From assembly GCA_903936705.1 (NCBI GenBank), contig CAIZWN010000044.1, positions 149,906 through 213,905 on the forward strand: 64,000 bases of DNA, given 5' to 3'. Numbering within the stretch: the stretch's first letter is position 1; the number at the start of each line of letters is the position of its first letter. Below the pieces are notes generated by a model. That model was not told the DNA's origin. It was given only the letters and a program-made list of their open reading frames with translations, and searched no databases. Positions 8,164 through 17,409 of this stretch are shown here, piece by piece. This DNA is from an uncultured Myxococcales bacterium. GTDB lineage: Bacteria > Myxococcota_A > UBA9042 > DTJE01. Position numbers and translations under genes: made by a program.

Positions 8164-9438
8164 CTACTTGCCCAGGAACTCAAGAAGGCCGAGGGAGAGC
8201 CAGGGAACGTAAGTGATCAAAAGCAGCGAGGCGATCATCACGAGGCCGAAAGGCAGCGCGATGCGGTACATCTTGGTCATCGGCTGGTTGAAGGCCAGCG
8301 ACGAAACGACCAGGTCCATGCCGGCTGGCGGAAGCAGGTAGGCGGTCTGCATGTTCGCGATGAAGATGATCGCCAGGTGGACAGGGTCGATCCCGACTTC
8401 CCGGGCCACCGGCATGATCAGGGGTACCACGACGAACGTGGCCGAGAAGATGTCCAGGATACTGCCGACCATCAGCAGGAACACGTTCAGGGCCAGCAGG
8501 AAGGTCCACTTGCTGGTGAAGTAGGTCTGGGCTACCTCGAAGATCTTCATGGGAACTTCGGCGTCCACCAGATAGTTGGTCAGGCCCAGCGCGCAACTGA
8601 GGATCAGCAGGATGGCGCCGACCAGGGTCATGCTCTTCCGGATGACCCGGGGCATGTCACGGACCAACTGGAGATCCTTGTAGACATAGACCTCGACGAT
8701 CAGCAGGTAGAACGCCGTGATGGCCGCGACCTCGGCCACGGTCACGATGCCGCCGAAGATGCCCACGAAGATGATCACGGGGACCAGCAGTTCCCACTTG
8801 GTTTCGCGCACGGCGCCCAGGAACTCGCGGGCGTTGAACGCGGTGCGCTTGGCGCCCGAGCGCCAGGACACGACGCCGCCGAAGATGGACAGGGCCAGGA
8901 TCGTCACCACGCCCGGCAGCAGGCCGGCGATGAACAGTTTGTCGATGTCGACCTTCGACTGCATGCCGTAGACCAGCAGCGGCAGCGACGGCGGGAACAG
9001 CAGGCCCATGGAGCCCGCCGTGGTGGCGAGGCCGTACGCGAACTTTTTCGGGTACCCCTCGGCGGTCAGGACCGGCAGGAACAGGCCGCCCAGCGCGATG
9101 ATGGTGACGCCCGACGCGCCGCTGAACGTCGTGAAGAACGTGCAAGCGCCGATGACGGCCAGCACCAGGCCGCCCGGCAGCCAGCCCAGGCCGGCACGGG
9201 CCAAGCGGGCTATGCGCCCCGCGGTGCCCGATTCCGCCATCAGGAAGCCTGCAAACGTGAACAGCGGAATGGTCAGCATGAATGGATTCGCGGCCAGTCG
9301 ATACATTTCGACGGCCACCGACTGGGTGTCGATGCCCGCGAAGGCGAACAGGACGATGGCGGCGCTGCCCACGATGGTGAACAGCGGCGTGCCCAGAAGT
9401 GCCAGCAGGACCAGGACGATCGCGACTGCAATACCCAT
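8164..9438 (-). CDS. dctM: TRAP transporter large permease DctM
   Basis: This 424-residue polytopic membrane protein has the normal length for DctM/SiaM. It shows the expected hydrophobic helix pattern and family segments such as 'NPFMLTIPLFTFAGFLM', 'FSGASGVTIIALG' and 'LLFPPSLPLLVYG'. The start was chosen at MGIAV: AGGAGGAGG lies upstream and the ATG overlaps the dctQ stop as TGATG, implying translational coupling. DctM forms the elevator-type channel that uses a sodium or proton gradient to import a substrate delivered by the periplasmic DctP. Last gene of a tatT-dctP-dctQ-dctM operon. Confidence 0.93.
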   Translation of the reverse strand: MGIAVAIVLVLLALLGTPLFTIVGSAAIVLFAFAGIDTQSVAVEMYRLAANPFMLTIPLFTFAGFLMAESGTAGRIARLARAGLGWLPGGLVLAVIGACTFFTTFSGASGVTIIALGGLFLPVLTAEGYPKKFAYGLATTAGSMGLLFPPSLPLLVYGMQSKVDIDKLFIAGLLPGVVTILALSIFGGVVSWRSGAKRTAFNAREFLGAVRETKWELLVPVIIFVGIFGGIVTVAEVAAITAFYLLIVEVYVYKDLQLVRDMPRVIRKSMTLVGAILLILSCALGLTNYLVDAEVPMKIFEVAQTYFTSKWTFLLALNVFLLMVGSILDIFSATFVVVPLIMPVAREVGIDPVHLAIIFIANMQTAYLLPPAGMDLVVSSLAFNQPMTKMYRIALPFGLVMIASLLLITYVPWLSLGLLEFLGK

Positions 9439-10508
9439 CAGGCTACCTCCTCCTGGCTGCGCTGGAGTTCTTCCTTCCACGCCAGCAGTTCCGGCGTCTT
9501 GTTGCCGGCCCACAGCGCGATCTCGAAGACCGCGTCCATCAGGAAGTGCCACATCAGGAGGCCGAAACCCACAGGGATGATGACGATGCCGACCCAGCCC
9601 GGGATCGAACCGTAAAACACAGTGCCGCTGGCCGTTTCACTGGCCATGAACTTCAGGGCTGCGTTGGCCAGGAAAAAACAGGCTGTGGCCGCGACGAGGT
9701 CCAGCAGTATCTGGAGACGCTCGCGGAACGCCTTGGGGAGCAGACGGCTGAGGGCGTCGATCTTGATGTGCTTGCGCTTGCCGGCAGCGATGGCGGCGCC
9801 GAAGAACCCGACCCACAGCAGGAGGTGCAGGGTGACCTTGTCGGTCCACGCCAGGTTCAGGGACTTGAGCACCTTGAGGAATGCCGAGTCCTGCGGAATG
9901 TTGTTGATGAAGGAGGCGCTGGACGGCGCCGGAGTCGGGGCGGCTGCCACTTGGGCAGCGGCCGTGGCCACCGCCGGCGCAGGAGGCGTGGGCTGATCCT
10001 CGTCGAGGTCGCCCGTGGATGGAGCCGCGGCAGGCGCTGCGGCGACCTTTGCCGGAGCTGCGGGTTCGTCATCCAGATCGCCGGCCGAGGGAGCCGCGGC
10101 AGGGGCTGCGGCAGCGACGTTTGCCGGAGCCGCGGGTTCGTCGTCCAGATCACCGGCCGAGGGGGCCTCAGCAGGCGCTGCGGCAGCGACCTTCACCGGT
10201 GCTGCTGGTTCGTCGTCCAAATCGCCGGCCGAGGGAGCTGCCGCAGGCGCTGCGGCAACCGGGTCCGTGCCGACACTGGCCGCTGCAGGGGCAGCCGACG
10301 CGGGCTTGGCGGCCTTCGCGTTTACGACGGCCGGGGCCATGGTGGATTCGCTCATCTCGGAGGCCTGCAACTTCAGGACGAAGGGGGCCAGCAGGTTCCG
10401 GTACGCCACCGAGTAGAGTGTCAGCGACAACATGGCCACCAGTGAGGCGACCAGGAAGAAGGATTCCACCTTCCCGACCCACCTTTCCAAAATGAGGAGT
10501 GCCTTCAC
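9438..10508 (-). CDS. dctQ: TRAP transporter small permease DctQ with a large repeat-rich loop
   Basis: The four-helix DctQ fold is visible: helix 1 at about residues 15-37, then three helices in the C-terminal 150 residues. Between helix 1 and the rest sits an insert of roughly 145 residues (about 55-200) made of Ala/Pro/Asp repeats, which makes the protein 356 residues instead of the usual 160-200. The start is a GTG at 10506-10508 with only a weak AGGAT upstream. DctQ braces DctM in the membrane. The loop is likely unstructured and extracytoplasmic or cytoplasmic; its side of the membrane cannot be settled by eye. It may bridge to the lipoprotein partner TatT or span the periplasm. Confidence 0.88.
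   Translation of the reverse strand: MKALLILERWVGKVESFFLVASLVAMLSLTLYSVAYRNLLAPFVLKLQASEMSESTMAPAVVNAKAAKPASAAPAAASVGTDPVAAAPAAAPSAGDLDDEPAAPVKVAAAAPAEAPSAGDLDDEPAAPANVAAAAPAAAPSAGDLDDEPAAPAKVAAAPAAAPSTGDLDEDQPTPPAPAVATAAAQVAAAPTPAPSSASFINNIPQDSAFLKVLKSLNLAWTDKVTLHLLLWVGFFGAAIAAGKRKHIKIDALSRLLPKAFRERLQILLDLVAATACFFLANAALKFMASETASGTVFYGSIPGWVGIVIIPVGFGLLMWHFLMDAVFEIALWAGNKTPELLAWKEELQRSQEEVA
9918..10226 (-). repeat. 24-residue (72-bp) tandem repeats within dctQ
   Basis: The unit begins GDLDDEPAAP and continues with an Ala/Pro-rich stretch. Units begin at residues 95, 119, 143 and 166; the third is one residue short and the last one diverges. At the DNA level the period is 72 bp. Pro/Ala runs alternating with an acidic GDLDD knot suggest an extended, flexible spacer. 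Confidence 0.85.
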
Positions 10509-10568
10509 GTCAATCCATCCTGCGAGAGAGGAGAACGAGGAGACCTGGGCATCGAGGCCCGAAGGCCA

Positions 10569-11582
10569 CTACTGTCCGGCGCGGACCTTGTCACGAACCG
10601 ATTCCACTTCCTTCAGCAGCGCGGCGTCGAAGACCTGGCCCGCCAGGACCTGCCGCACGCGGGTGGAGATCTCCTGGAAGCGGGCCAACTGGTCGGCGGC
10701 CACATCGACGAACTGCATGCCCTGCTTCTTCAACTGGACCGAGGATTCCTTGTTCTTCTTCTGGATTTCGGCGTTCAGCGCGATGTGGTGTTTCTTGGCG
10801 ATCTCCATGACCTTGATCTGGTCGGCGGGCGCGACCTGGTCCCAGGCCGTCTTGGAAACCACGGTCGCGCCGATGCCAATGCCGATAACCAGCTTGGTGG
10901 CATAGGACACGTACTTGTCCCACTGCACGGCAATGAGGCCCTGTGTGGAGTTGTAGACGCCGTTGATCATGCCGCGCTGCAAACCGGGAAGAACATCGGG
11001 CAGCGACAGGGGGACCTGGGCGATGCCGGCGGTCTCGAAGAAGGCCTTGCTGATGGGCTCGTCTTCCCAGCCCCACATCTTGACGTCCTTGAAGCCCGCC
11101 AGGTCGTTGACCGGGGTCTTCGTGAAGACGTAGGTGTAGCCGAGGTCGGACCAGCCGAGGATGACGAAGCCCTTCTTGTTCATCATGGCCTGGAGCTTGT
11201 CCTGGAGACGATCACGGACCTTCGACATCTCGTCGTAGTCCTTGAACAGCATGGGCAGTTGCATGACCAGCATGCCGGGCTCGATCATCTGGAGGCCGAC
11301 GCCCGTGAGGCCGGAGGCCTGGAGCTGGCCGGCGCGCATCTTGCGAACCATGTCCTTTTCGTCGCCCGAGACCATGCCCGGGAAGAACTTGAAGGTCACG
11401 TTCCCGCCGGTTGCCAGCTCGACTTCCTTGTTCATCGCGCTGTAGGCGTTCATCCAGACCGAGTCCTTGGGGGCAACGGTCGCCAGCTTGATGACCACGG
11501 GTTCGGCGGACGCCGGAAGGGAAACCATGACCAACGCACACAGCAGCACCGCGGATAGGATCCTGTTACAGCAGACCATCAT
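10569..11582 (-). CDS. dctP: TRAP transporter substrate-binding protein DctP
   Basis: The protein has about 337 residues. A signal peptide ('ILSAVLLCALVMVSLPASA') is followed by a DctP-type periplasmic binding fold: 'VIKLATVAPKDSVWMNA' at the mature N-terminus, then 'LGWSDLGYTYVFTKTPV' and 'GMINGVYNSTQGLIAVQW' in the middle. GGAGGAGG lies just before tandem ATGs at 11582 and 11579. The start lies inside the end of the tatT frame (17-nt overlap), so the two genes are coupled. DctP binds the substrate and hands it to DctQM. In TatT-type systems, proposed substrates are hydrophobic organic ligands; the substrate here is unknown. Confidence 0.92.
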   Translation of the reverse strand: MMVCCNRILSAVLLCALVMVSLPASAEPVVIKLATVAPKDSVWMNAYSAMNKEVELATGGNVTFKFFPGMVSGDEKDMVRKMRAGQLQASGLTGVGLQMIEPGMLVMQLPMLFKDYDEMSKVRDRLQDKLQAMMNKKGFVILGWSDLGYTYVFTKTPVNDLAGFKDVKMWGWEDEPISKAFFETAGIAQVPLSLPDVLPGLQRGMINGVYNSTQGLIAVQWDKYVSYATKLVIGIGIGATVVSKTAWDQVAPADQIKVMEIAKKHHIALNAEIQKKNKESSVQLKKQGMQFVDVAADQLARFQEISTRVRQVLAGQVFDAALLKEVESVRDKVRAGQ

Positions 11583-12600
11583 TGACCTCCTCCAAGTCGA
11601 TTTTCGCCGGAGCCTGCGTTGCACACCCTTGACCGTCCTCGAACAGCGAGGCGGCACGTCCAATCCAGCGGGACGCCCACCGCCGACTGACGTTGTTCAT
11701 CATCTGCTGCTCGAGCAGGAGGTCCGACGGCGCGTCGATGACCTCCTGGAGGAGACGGCAGTAAAGAGCCCGATCCTGGGCCTGCAGCGCGTAGTAGCGC
11801 GCCCAGTTGAACTTCGCTATCAGGAATTTCCCGTCACTAGCCTGCACGCCCCGCTCGAAGTAGGTGTTGCCGCGCGGGAGGTCGCCGCCAAACAGGGCCC
11901 CTCGGCTGTAGACCGAACCGGCGATGATCATCGGCAGACCGTGGTAATACAGCGGGTCCAGTTCGATGATGCGGTTGATGAGGGCCTCGATCCGCGGCAG
12001 GTCAGAAATCCGCGCTGGATTCGACTGGTCCAGGTTGACCTGGCCTACCCAACTGAAGGTGTACCAGAAGAGCCCCGGCACGTCCTTCTTGACGAACTTC
12101 GCCAGCAGCTCCTTCATCTGGTCCGGCGTGCCGGTTTCAAGGATCTTGCGGACCTCAAAGGACGGCGTGTCCTTCGTGCGGTTCAACTGGGCTGTGTAGT
12201 TCTGGGCGCGGAGGTACAGGGCCGAGGCCCGGGTCTTCAGCTGTGCGACCTTCTTTGCATCGCCCGCCGCGTCGGCCAGATCGATGTCGTCCTCGATCAC
12301 CAGGTAGGTGTACGCGGCGAAGCCCTCGCCCGCCATGTACAGCATGTCCAGGTTGCCAGGGTTGGCCGCCATCATCACCTCGACGGTCTTCAGGTTTCCC
12401 GGAAAACTGTCGCGAACCATCTCGAAATCGGGTTCCTCGTTGATGGCCCTGGAACCCTCCAGAAGGACTGCCCCCGTCATGTCCAGGGCATACCTCTTGA
12501 TAGCGCCGCAGCCCGACGCCATCAACAGGAACACTGCCGTTGAAAGATGCACTGCATTTCGCAGCCCAGATGTACCGCCGCGAAACATGTTCCACCTCAT
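11566..12600 (-). CDS. tatT: TRAP-associated TatT lipoprotein (T component)
   Basis: This 344-residue lipoprotein has the lipobox MASGC at about residue 31. Its all-helical body carries TPR-like segments ('LDMLYMAGEGFAAYTYLVI', 'LIAKFNWARYYALQAQDR'), as in the TRAP T-component family first described in Treponema pallidum (Tp0956), where a trimeric TPR protein complexes with the DctP-like subunit. Two in-frame ATGs, 12600 and 12588, each follow a GAGGT; I keep the longer. First gene of the operon and overlapping dctP, as expected for a TPR-associated TRAP transporter. Confidence 0.85.
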   Translation of the reverse strand: MRWNMFRGGTSGLRNAVHLSTAVFLLMASGCGAIKRYALDMTGAVLLEGSRAINEEPDFEMVRDSFPGNLKTVEVMMAANPGNLDMLYMAGEGFAAYTYLVIEDDIDLADAAGDAKKVAQLKTRASALYLRAQNYTAQLNRTKDTPSFEVRKILETGTPDQMKELLAKFVKKDVPGLFWYTFSWVGQVNLDQSNPARISDLPRIEALINRIIELDPLYYHGLPMIIAGSVYSRGALFGGDLPRGNTYFERGVQASDGKFLIAKFNWARYYALQAQDRALYCRLLQEVIDAPSDLLLEQQMMNNVSRRWASRWIGRAASLFEDGQGCATQAPAKIDLEEVNDGLL

Positions 12601-12628
12601 CGTCCGACCTCAACACGGGACGGGGGAC

Positions 12629-12657
12629 AGGCTATCCAGCAACCGGGCGCCTGTCAA
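12629..12657 (-). promoter_or_regulatory. candidate promoter of the tatT-dctPQM operon
   Basis: On the minus strand a consensus TTGACA (12652-12657) is separated by 17 nt from TAGCCT (12629-12634). It would give a leader of about 22 nt to tatT. The -10 box is poor, the -35 and spacing are ideal. Confidence 0.45.
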
Positions 12658-12732
12658 TCGAAGATCTGGAGACTTTTCCGGTTCGGACAACGGGGTATGA
12701 CATGGCCAACGAGAAAGGATCTCCAGACAGTT

Positions 12733-14784
12733 TCACGACACGTCATAGCGGGCAAAACGCAGCGAGAAAGTTGCCCGGCCCTGCGACGATGATCGCAGTT
12801 CCGTTGCGTAGCCGAACATGCGCTCGATCGGAGCGGTGGCCATTATCACCTTGACCGGTCCGCGGTCCTCCATCGCTTCGATCACCCCACGACGGGCCTG
12901 GATTCCACCCAGCACCTCGCCCATCGATTCGGACGGGCATGTGACCTCGATTACTCCAATCGGCTCCAGGCGTGCCGGGGCCGCTGCCGCGCACGCCTCC
13001 TTGACCGCGTTCATCGCGGCGATCTTCAGGGATGTCTCGTCAATCAAGAAACCCTCACGCGTCTCGACACCGAGGATGCATGCCTGGACATCGGTAAGTG
13101 TCAGGCCGTGCAGGACGCCACCCTTCAGAGCATCAAGAACGCCCGTGCGCGCCGCCTCAAGAAGACTGGCGTGCAACGGAATTCCAACGGCCACGGCACA
13201 GGTCGATCCAACGCCCCGCGCGGCCGGTTCGACCCGCAGAAATAGTCTGGCAAAGACCCTGGTTTCATCGTGTTCGATCTCGCAAATACCGGAGGCTTCG
13301 GCAGTGCGCCCAACCGTCTCGGCATAGACGACCTCGGGACGCCCCACGCGAACAGGCACGCCGAAATCGCGCCGGATCCTGTCGGCCACGACGTCCAGGT
13401 GCAACTCGCCCATTCCGGACATGACAGTCTGGCCGGTATCGGGATCCTCGCGAAAGCGGAAGGTCGGGTCCTCGTCTGCGATGCGGCGCAAGGTCGTATC
13501 CAGGCGCTCGCGGTCTGCCTGGGACTCGGTCTCGATGGCGATGCTGATTACCGGCTCGTAGGAACCGATCGACTCCAGCACGATCGGATGTGCCGGGGCG
13601 CACACGGTTTCGCCGGTGCTGGTCAACTTCAGGCCCAGGACGCCGACGATGTTTCCGGCGCCTACCTCCTCCAGCCGCCGCCTGTCCTTGGCGTGCATAA
13701 GGAAGATTCTGCTGATCTTTTCGGTCAGTTTTCGCCCTGGGTTGTATGCATCGGACTTCTCGTCGATGCGCCCCGAGTAGATTCGCAGATACGTCAAACG
13801 ACGGCCCTCGTCCGCAATCTGGACCTTGTAGACCAGCGCACACAACGGGCCATTGGGGTCGTGCGCCATCTCGACCGACTCGCCGGTCCTGGGGTCCACG
13901 CCACGGACCGGGGGAAGGTCCAGGGGCGACGGCAAATATCGCACAACGGCGTCCAGCACCGGGGGGACCCCCTTGTTGCGCAGGGCTGAACCGCACAGCA
14001 CAGGAACGACCTTGCCGTCGATACAGGCGCGACGAACCGCGGCCTCCAGTTCGACTGGCCCAACCTCCACGCCGTTCAGGTACAGATCTGCGACGGCCTC
14101 ATCAAAGTCGGCGATTCCCGCAACAAGGTCGTCGCGAGCCTGACGGGCCTCCATCTCGATTTCGGGGGGAACGCCATCATCGACCTGGGTGTCGCGCGGG
14201 TCATCGCCGTTCCAGCGCAGAGTCTTCCAGCCGACCAGGTCGACGGCCCCATGAAAGGCCGATTCGACGCCGACCGGAAACTGGATTGCCAGGATCCTCT
14301 GGGTAAATCGCTCGCGCATCGACTTCATGGACATCTCGAAGTCGGCGCCAACCCGGTCCATCTTGTTGATGAAGGCCAAACGCGGCACGCCGTACTTGTC
14401 TGCCTGGCGCCATACCGTCTCGGACTGGGGTTCGACACCACTGACGCCGTCGAAGACGACAACTGCGCCATCCAGCACCCGCAACGAACGTTCCACCTCG
14501 ACGGTGAAATCAACGTGCCCAGGGGTATCGACAAGGTGCATCTCGCAGCCGTCCCACTCGAACGAAGTAACGGCGCTGGTGATGGTGATGCCGCGTTCCT
14601 GTTCCTGGACCATATAGTCCATGACGGCCTCGCCGTCGTGAACCTCGCCCATCTTGTGTGTCCTTCCGGTCGTGAACAGCAGCCGCTCGGTCAACGTGGT
14701 TTTACCTGCGTCGATGTGAGCGATGATGCCGATGTTGCGAATGCGCCGCATCGACTTCAGCGTTGTTCGGTCGCGTTCACCCAT
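12733..14784 (-). CDS. fusA: elongation factor G (FusA-type)
   Basis: This 683-residue translational GTPase has the full EF-G layout: G1 'AHIDAGKTT' at about residue 21, switch region 'ERGITITSAV', G3 'DTPGHVDF', G4 'NKMD', then domains II-V ending in the 'GATELRSSSQGRATFSLRF'-type tail (here YATELRSS...). EF-G drives ribosomal translocation and, with RRF, recycling. It stands alone, not in a str operon (rpsL/rpsG/tuf), so it may be a second copy such as an EF-G2 paralog. Only a weak GGGAG lies 11 nt upstream of the ATG chosen; an alternative Met lies 11 residues further in. Confidence 0.9.
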   Translation of the reverse strand: MGERDRTTLKSMRRIRNIGIIAHIDAGKTTLTERLLFTTGRTHKMGEVHDGEAVMDYMVQEQERGITITSAVTSFEWDGCEMHLVDTPGHVDFTVEVERSLRVLDGAVVVFDGVSGVEPQSETVWRQADKYGVPRLAFINKMDRVGADFEMSMKSMRERFTQRILAIQFPVGVESAFHGAVDLVGWKTLRWNGDDPRDTQVDDGVPPEIEMEARQARDDLVAGIADFDEAVADLYLNGVEVGPVELEAAVRRACIDGKVVPVLCGSALRNKGVPPVLDAVVRYLPSPLDLPPVRGVDPRTGESVEMAHDPNGPLCALVYKVQIADEGRRLTYLRIYSGRIDEKSDAYNPGRKLTEKISRIFLMHAKDRRRLEEVGAGNIVGVLGLKLTSTGETVCAPAHPIVLESIGSYEPVISIAIETESQADRERLDTTLRRIADEDPTFRFREDPDTGQTVMSGMGELHLDVVADRIRRDFGVPVRVGRPEVVYAETVGRTAEASGICEIEHDETRVFARLFLRVEPAARGVGSTCAVAVGIPLHASLLEAARTGVLDALKGGVLHGLTLTDVQACILGVETREGFLIDETSLKIAAMNAVKEACAAAAPARLEPIGVIEVTCPSESMGEVLGGIQARRGVIEAMEDRGPVKVIMATAPIERMFGYATELRSSSQGRATFSLRFARYDVS

Positions 14785-14938
14785 ATCGCCACAAGCTCCC
14801 AGGAAAAAGCGGTGCGATCATGCCACGGGCAGCTTTGCGATGACAACGTCCTCTTTCAACCTCCGAACCGTATTCATGGCCTGCCCTTCGGACCTTGCCA
14901 GTACCGCATGCGGCCGATGTGCCCAGCGATCTCCGTGG

Positions 14939-14967
14939 TTGATCGAAAACCGCTGATAGACCATAAT
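14939..14967 (+). promoter_or_regulatory. promoter of the PHP-lipoprotein/dedA unit
   Basis: TTGATC (14939-14944), a 17-nt spacer and CATAAT (14962-14967) fit a sigma-70 promoter and predict a 21-nt leader before the ATG at 14995. Confidence 0.55.
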
Positions 14968-14994
14968 CTTCGCGGTTTTCCCGGGAGTATCCAG

Positions 14995-16701
14995 ATGCGT
15001 TTCAATTCATTGTGGCTGGTTCTGGCTGTTCTAGCCGTTGCCGGGTGCGGTTCGTCTGGAAGCGATTCGGACGTGCGTGACCTTGGCAATACGCCTGACG
15101 TGCCAAGCGACGTGACAGATATTTTCGACGCTATCGATGTGTCGCCGGACCCCACGCCGCCCGACGCGCCGGCGCCGGACGTGACGGCCGAGCTGCCAAC
15201 GACATCTGATCTGCCTGACGATTCGGTTGGGGACCTGGCGACCGACCCTGGATGGGAGACCGTCTCGCCTCCGGTTCCGTTCGGACAGGAGAATCGCGGC
15301 TACAAGATGCTGCGCGGCATCGTGCATCTTCATTCGAACCTGTCCCACGACGGGTGTTATCCCCAGCACGAGGAAGTTGACGCGTCCCTGCTGGTCGACT
15401 GCGAGACGGAACATCGCGCCGCGCCTTGCCTCAGCGGGATCGATTTCCTGATGCAGTCCGACCATCCATCAAACGTTCGCGATGCCACTTTCGAGGAGGC
15501 ATTGCATTTCCGTTCCGGCGAGGGCGACACCCTGCTGAACGATTCCAAGGGGAACCTGACCGCAAACCTGGTGCAGTGCCCCAAGGGAAGCCTGGTCCCG
15601 TCGTTCATGTATTTCGTCGGCACGGAAGGATCCAAGCAGATGCCCATCGGCATGTCGGCGCCCATTCCTGCAGAGGTCTGGAACACCTCGTACGGTGACT
15701 CGACGCCCTTGGAGGCGACCCAGGCCGCGATCGCCAAGTTGCACGAGATCGGCGGATACGCCTTCGTGGCGCACCCGGAAGAGGACGATCTGACGGTCGA
15801 ACGCATCAAGGCGGCGCCGCTGGACGGCATCGAGATCTTCAACTTCCACCCGATGCTGATGGATGCCCTGACCTCGAACATCACCCAGTTCATCCGTATG
15901 GACGCCTTCATGACCCCCGGAAGGGCGAACCCGGATCCCGACCTGGCGATACTGCTGCTGCTGAAGCCGGTTGCAAACGATCCACTCAAGTTCGACCAGG
16001 CAGCCCCGTTCATCAGGCTGACCGGATTCGGGGCGACCGATATTCATCGCAACGTGGAAGTCCCATCCCTGTGCACGGACCTTGAATCGTGCGGCGACAA
16101 CTGGGGCGAAACGTTCCCGAACTTTGCGCAGCTTCTGGTGACCGGAGGACCTCCGGTCCTCGCTGACGGACAGCGAATGGACGGATTCAAGCGCGCTTTC
16201 AGATGGATGTCGAACCACACGCTGGTGGCTACTGAAAAGGCCGCCGAAGTTGACGAGGTCAGGATGTCGATCGGGACTGGCCGCTCGTTCATGGCCTTCG
16301 ACGTGCTTGGTTCCCCGGCCGGTTTCGACTTCTTTGCCGTTGCGGACGGGAACACGGTCGAAATGGGGCGCGAGATCAAGGGCGCAACGTCGGTTGATTT
16401 GTATATTCGCTCACCTGCCCTGGAGTTGCCCGCATGGGGACTCCCCGGCGTTGACCAGCAGGCTTGCGCGAACAGTCTGGTCCGCACCAAGGTCTACCAT
16501 GCGACATCGACCGGTTCCGAACTGGTGCTGGACCAGCCGGGACAGGGGCGCGAGTTCAAGCTGGCTGGCGCCGCGGCAGGAGCGTACCGGGTCGAGGTCT
16601 GGGTCACGCCCACACACGTGAAGCCAGCCCTGAACGGCATCGAAGAGATCGCCGATATCGAGGTGCCGTACCTGTATTCGAACGCCATTTTCGTCCGATA
16701 G
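14995..16701 (+). CDS. secreted PHP-domain phosphoesterase lipoprotein
   Basis: The protein has 568 residues. Signal peptide and lipobox (VAGC, Cys about 18) are followed by an Asp/Pro-rich linker to about residue 85. A PHP metal-dependent hydrolase domain follows, with the expected metal ligands in order: 'GIVHLHSN' (about 107), 'SDHP' (about 154), 'VAHPEE' (about 258) and 'DIHRN' (about 349). The C-terminal 150 residues are beta-rich. The start has GGGAG 7 nt upstream. PHP domains usually hydrolyse phosphoesters in the cytoplasm (polymerases, histidinol phosphatase); a surface-lipoprotein version suggests scavenging of phosphate from external substrates. The substrate is unknown. dedA follows 30 nt downstream. 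Confidence 0.82.
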   Translation: MRFNSLWLVLAVLAVAGCGSSGSDSDVRDLGNTPDVPSDVTDIFDAIDVSPDPTPPDAPAPDVTAELPTTSDLPDDSVGDLATDPGWETVSPPVPFGQENRGYKMLRGIVHLHSNLSHDGCYPQHEEVDASLLVDCETEHRAAPCLSGIDFLMQSDHPSNVRDATFEEALHFRSGEGDTLLNDSKGNLTANLVQCPKGSLVPSFMYFVGTEGSKQMPIGMSAPIPAEVWNTSYGDSTPLEATQAAIAKLHEIGGYAFVAHPEEDDLTVERIKAAPLDGIEIFNFHPMLMDALTSNITQFIRMDAFMTPGRANPDPDLAILLLLKPVANDPLKFDQAAPFIRLTGFGATDIHRNVEVPSLCTDLESCGDNWGETFPNFAQLLVTGGPPVLADGQRMDGFKRAFRWMSNHTLVATEKAAEVDEVRMSIGTGRSFMAFDVLGSPAGFDFFAVADGNTVEMGREIKGATSVDLYIRSPALELPAWGLPGVDQQACANSLVRTKVYHATSTGSELVLDQPGQGREFKLAGAAAGAYRVEVWVTPTHVKPALNGIEEIADIEVPYLYSNAIFVR

Positions 16702-16731
16702 GCTTTCACTTTCGAAACAACTGGAGGCGTC

Positions 16732-17397
16732 ATGGAGCTTGTTACCTGGTTTATCGAGCACTTCATCCTTCACCTGGATCTGTACCTTGTGGATCTGGTC
16801 AAGAACTACCAGTTCTGGACCTACGGCATCCTGTTCGTGGTCATCTTCTGCGAGACTGGACTTGTCGTGACGCCCTTCCTTCCGGGCGACTCGCTGCTGT
16901 TTGCCGCGGGCGCGGTTTCAGCTGCGGCAGCTTCAGAATTGGGCGGCGAGAACCCCTTGAACCCGGTCTACATGTTCGTGTTGCTGGCCATCGCCGCGTT
17001 CCTTGGCGACACGGTGAACTACTGGGCCGGGAGACACCTTGGGCTGAGAGTTTTCGAGAGGTTCATCAAGCGCGAACACCTGATGAAGACCCACCAGTTC
17101 TACGAGCGTCACGGCGGCAAGACAATCATCATCGCGCGCTTCGTGCCGATAGTCCGAACGCTTGCCCCATTTGTCGCCGGCGTTGGCGAAATGACTTACA
17201 CCAAGTTCATTTCCTACAACATCATCGGAGCTATTCTGTGGCCGGCGTTGTTCATATTTGCAGGCTACTTCTTTGCGGATGCGCCCATCGTCAAGAAGAA
17301 CTTCACCCTGGTGATTTTCGCGATCATCTTTCTTTCGGTGCTTCCCGCGGTAATTGAAGTGCTGCGGGCCAGGTATGGAAAGAAGACCAAGGTCTAG
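16732..17397 (+). CDS. DedA-family membrane protein
   Basis: This 221-residue multi-helix protein carries the DedA/VTT signatures '[12 protein letters not shown]' (about 49-60), '[10 protein letters not shown]' and '[15 protein letters not shown]', the last with the conserved Arg residues. GGAGG lies 4 nt before the ATG. DedA proteins are thought to act as proton-coupled lipid scramblases or flippases (recycling undecaprenyl phosphate or phosphatidylethanolamine). It converges with mutS2, with only 12 nt between stop codons. Confidence 0.9.
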   Translation: MELVTWFIEHFILHLDLYLVDLVKNYQFWTYGILFVVIFCETGLVVTPFLPGDSLLFAAGAVSAAAASELGGENPLNPVYMFVLLAIAAFLGDTVNYWAGRHLGLRVFERFIKREHLMKTHQFYERHGGKTIIIARFVPIVRTLAPFVAGVGEMTYTKFISYNIIGAILWPALFIFAGYFFADAPIVKKNFTLVIFAIIFLSVLPAVIEVLRARYGKKTKV

Positions 17398-17409
17398 CCG
17401 CAATAATCC

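Noticed and set aside
10015..10416. Ala/Gly-rich plus-strand frame
   Set aside because: It is the reverse complement of the DctQ repeats.
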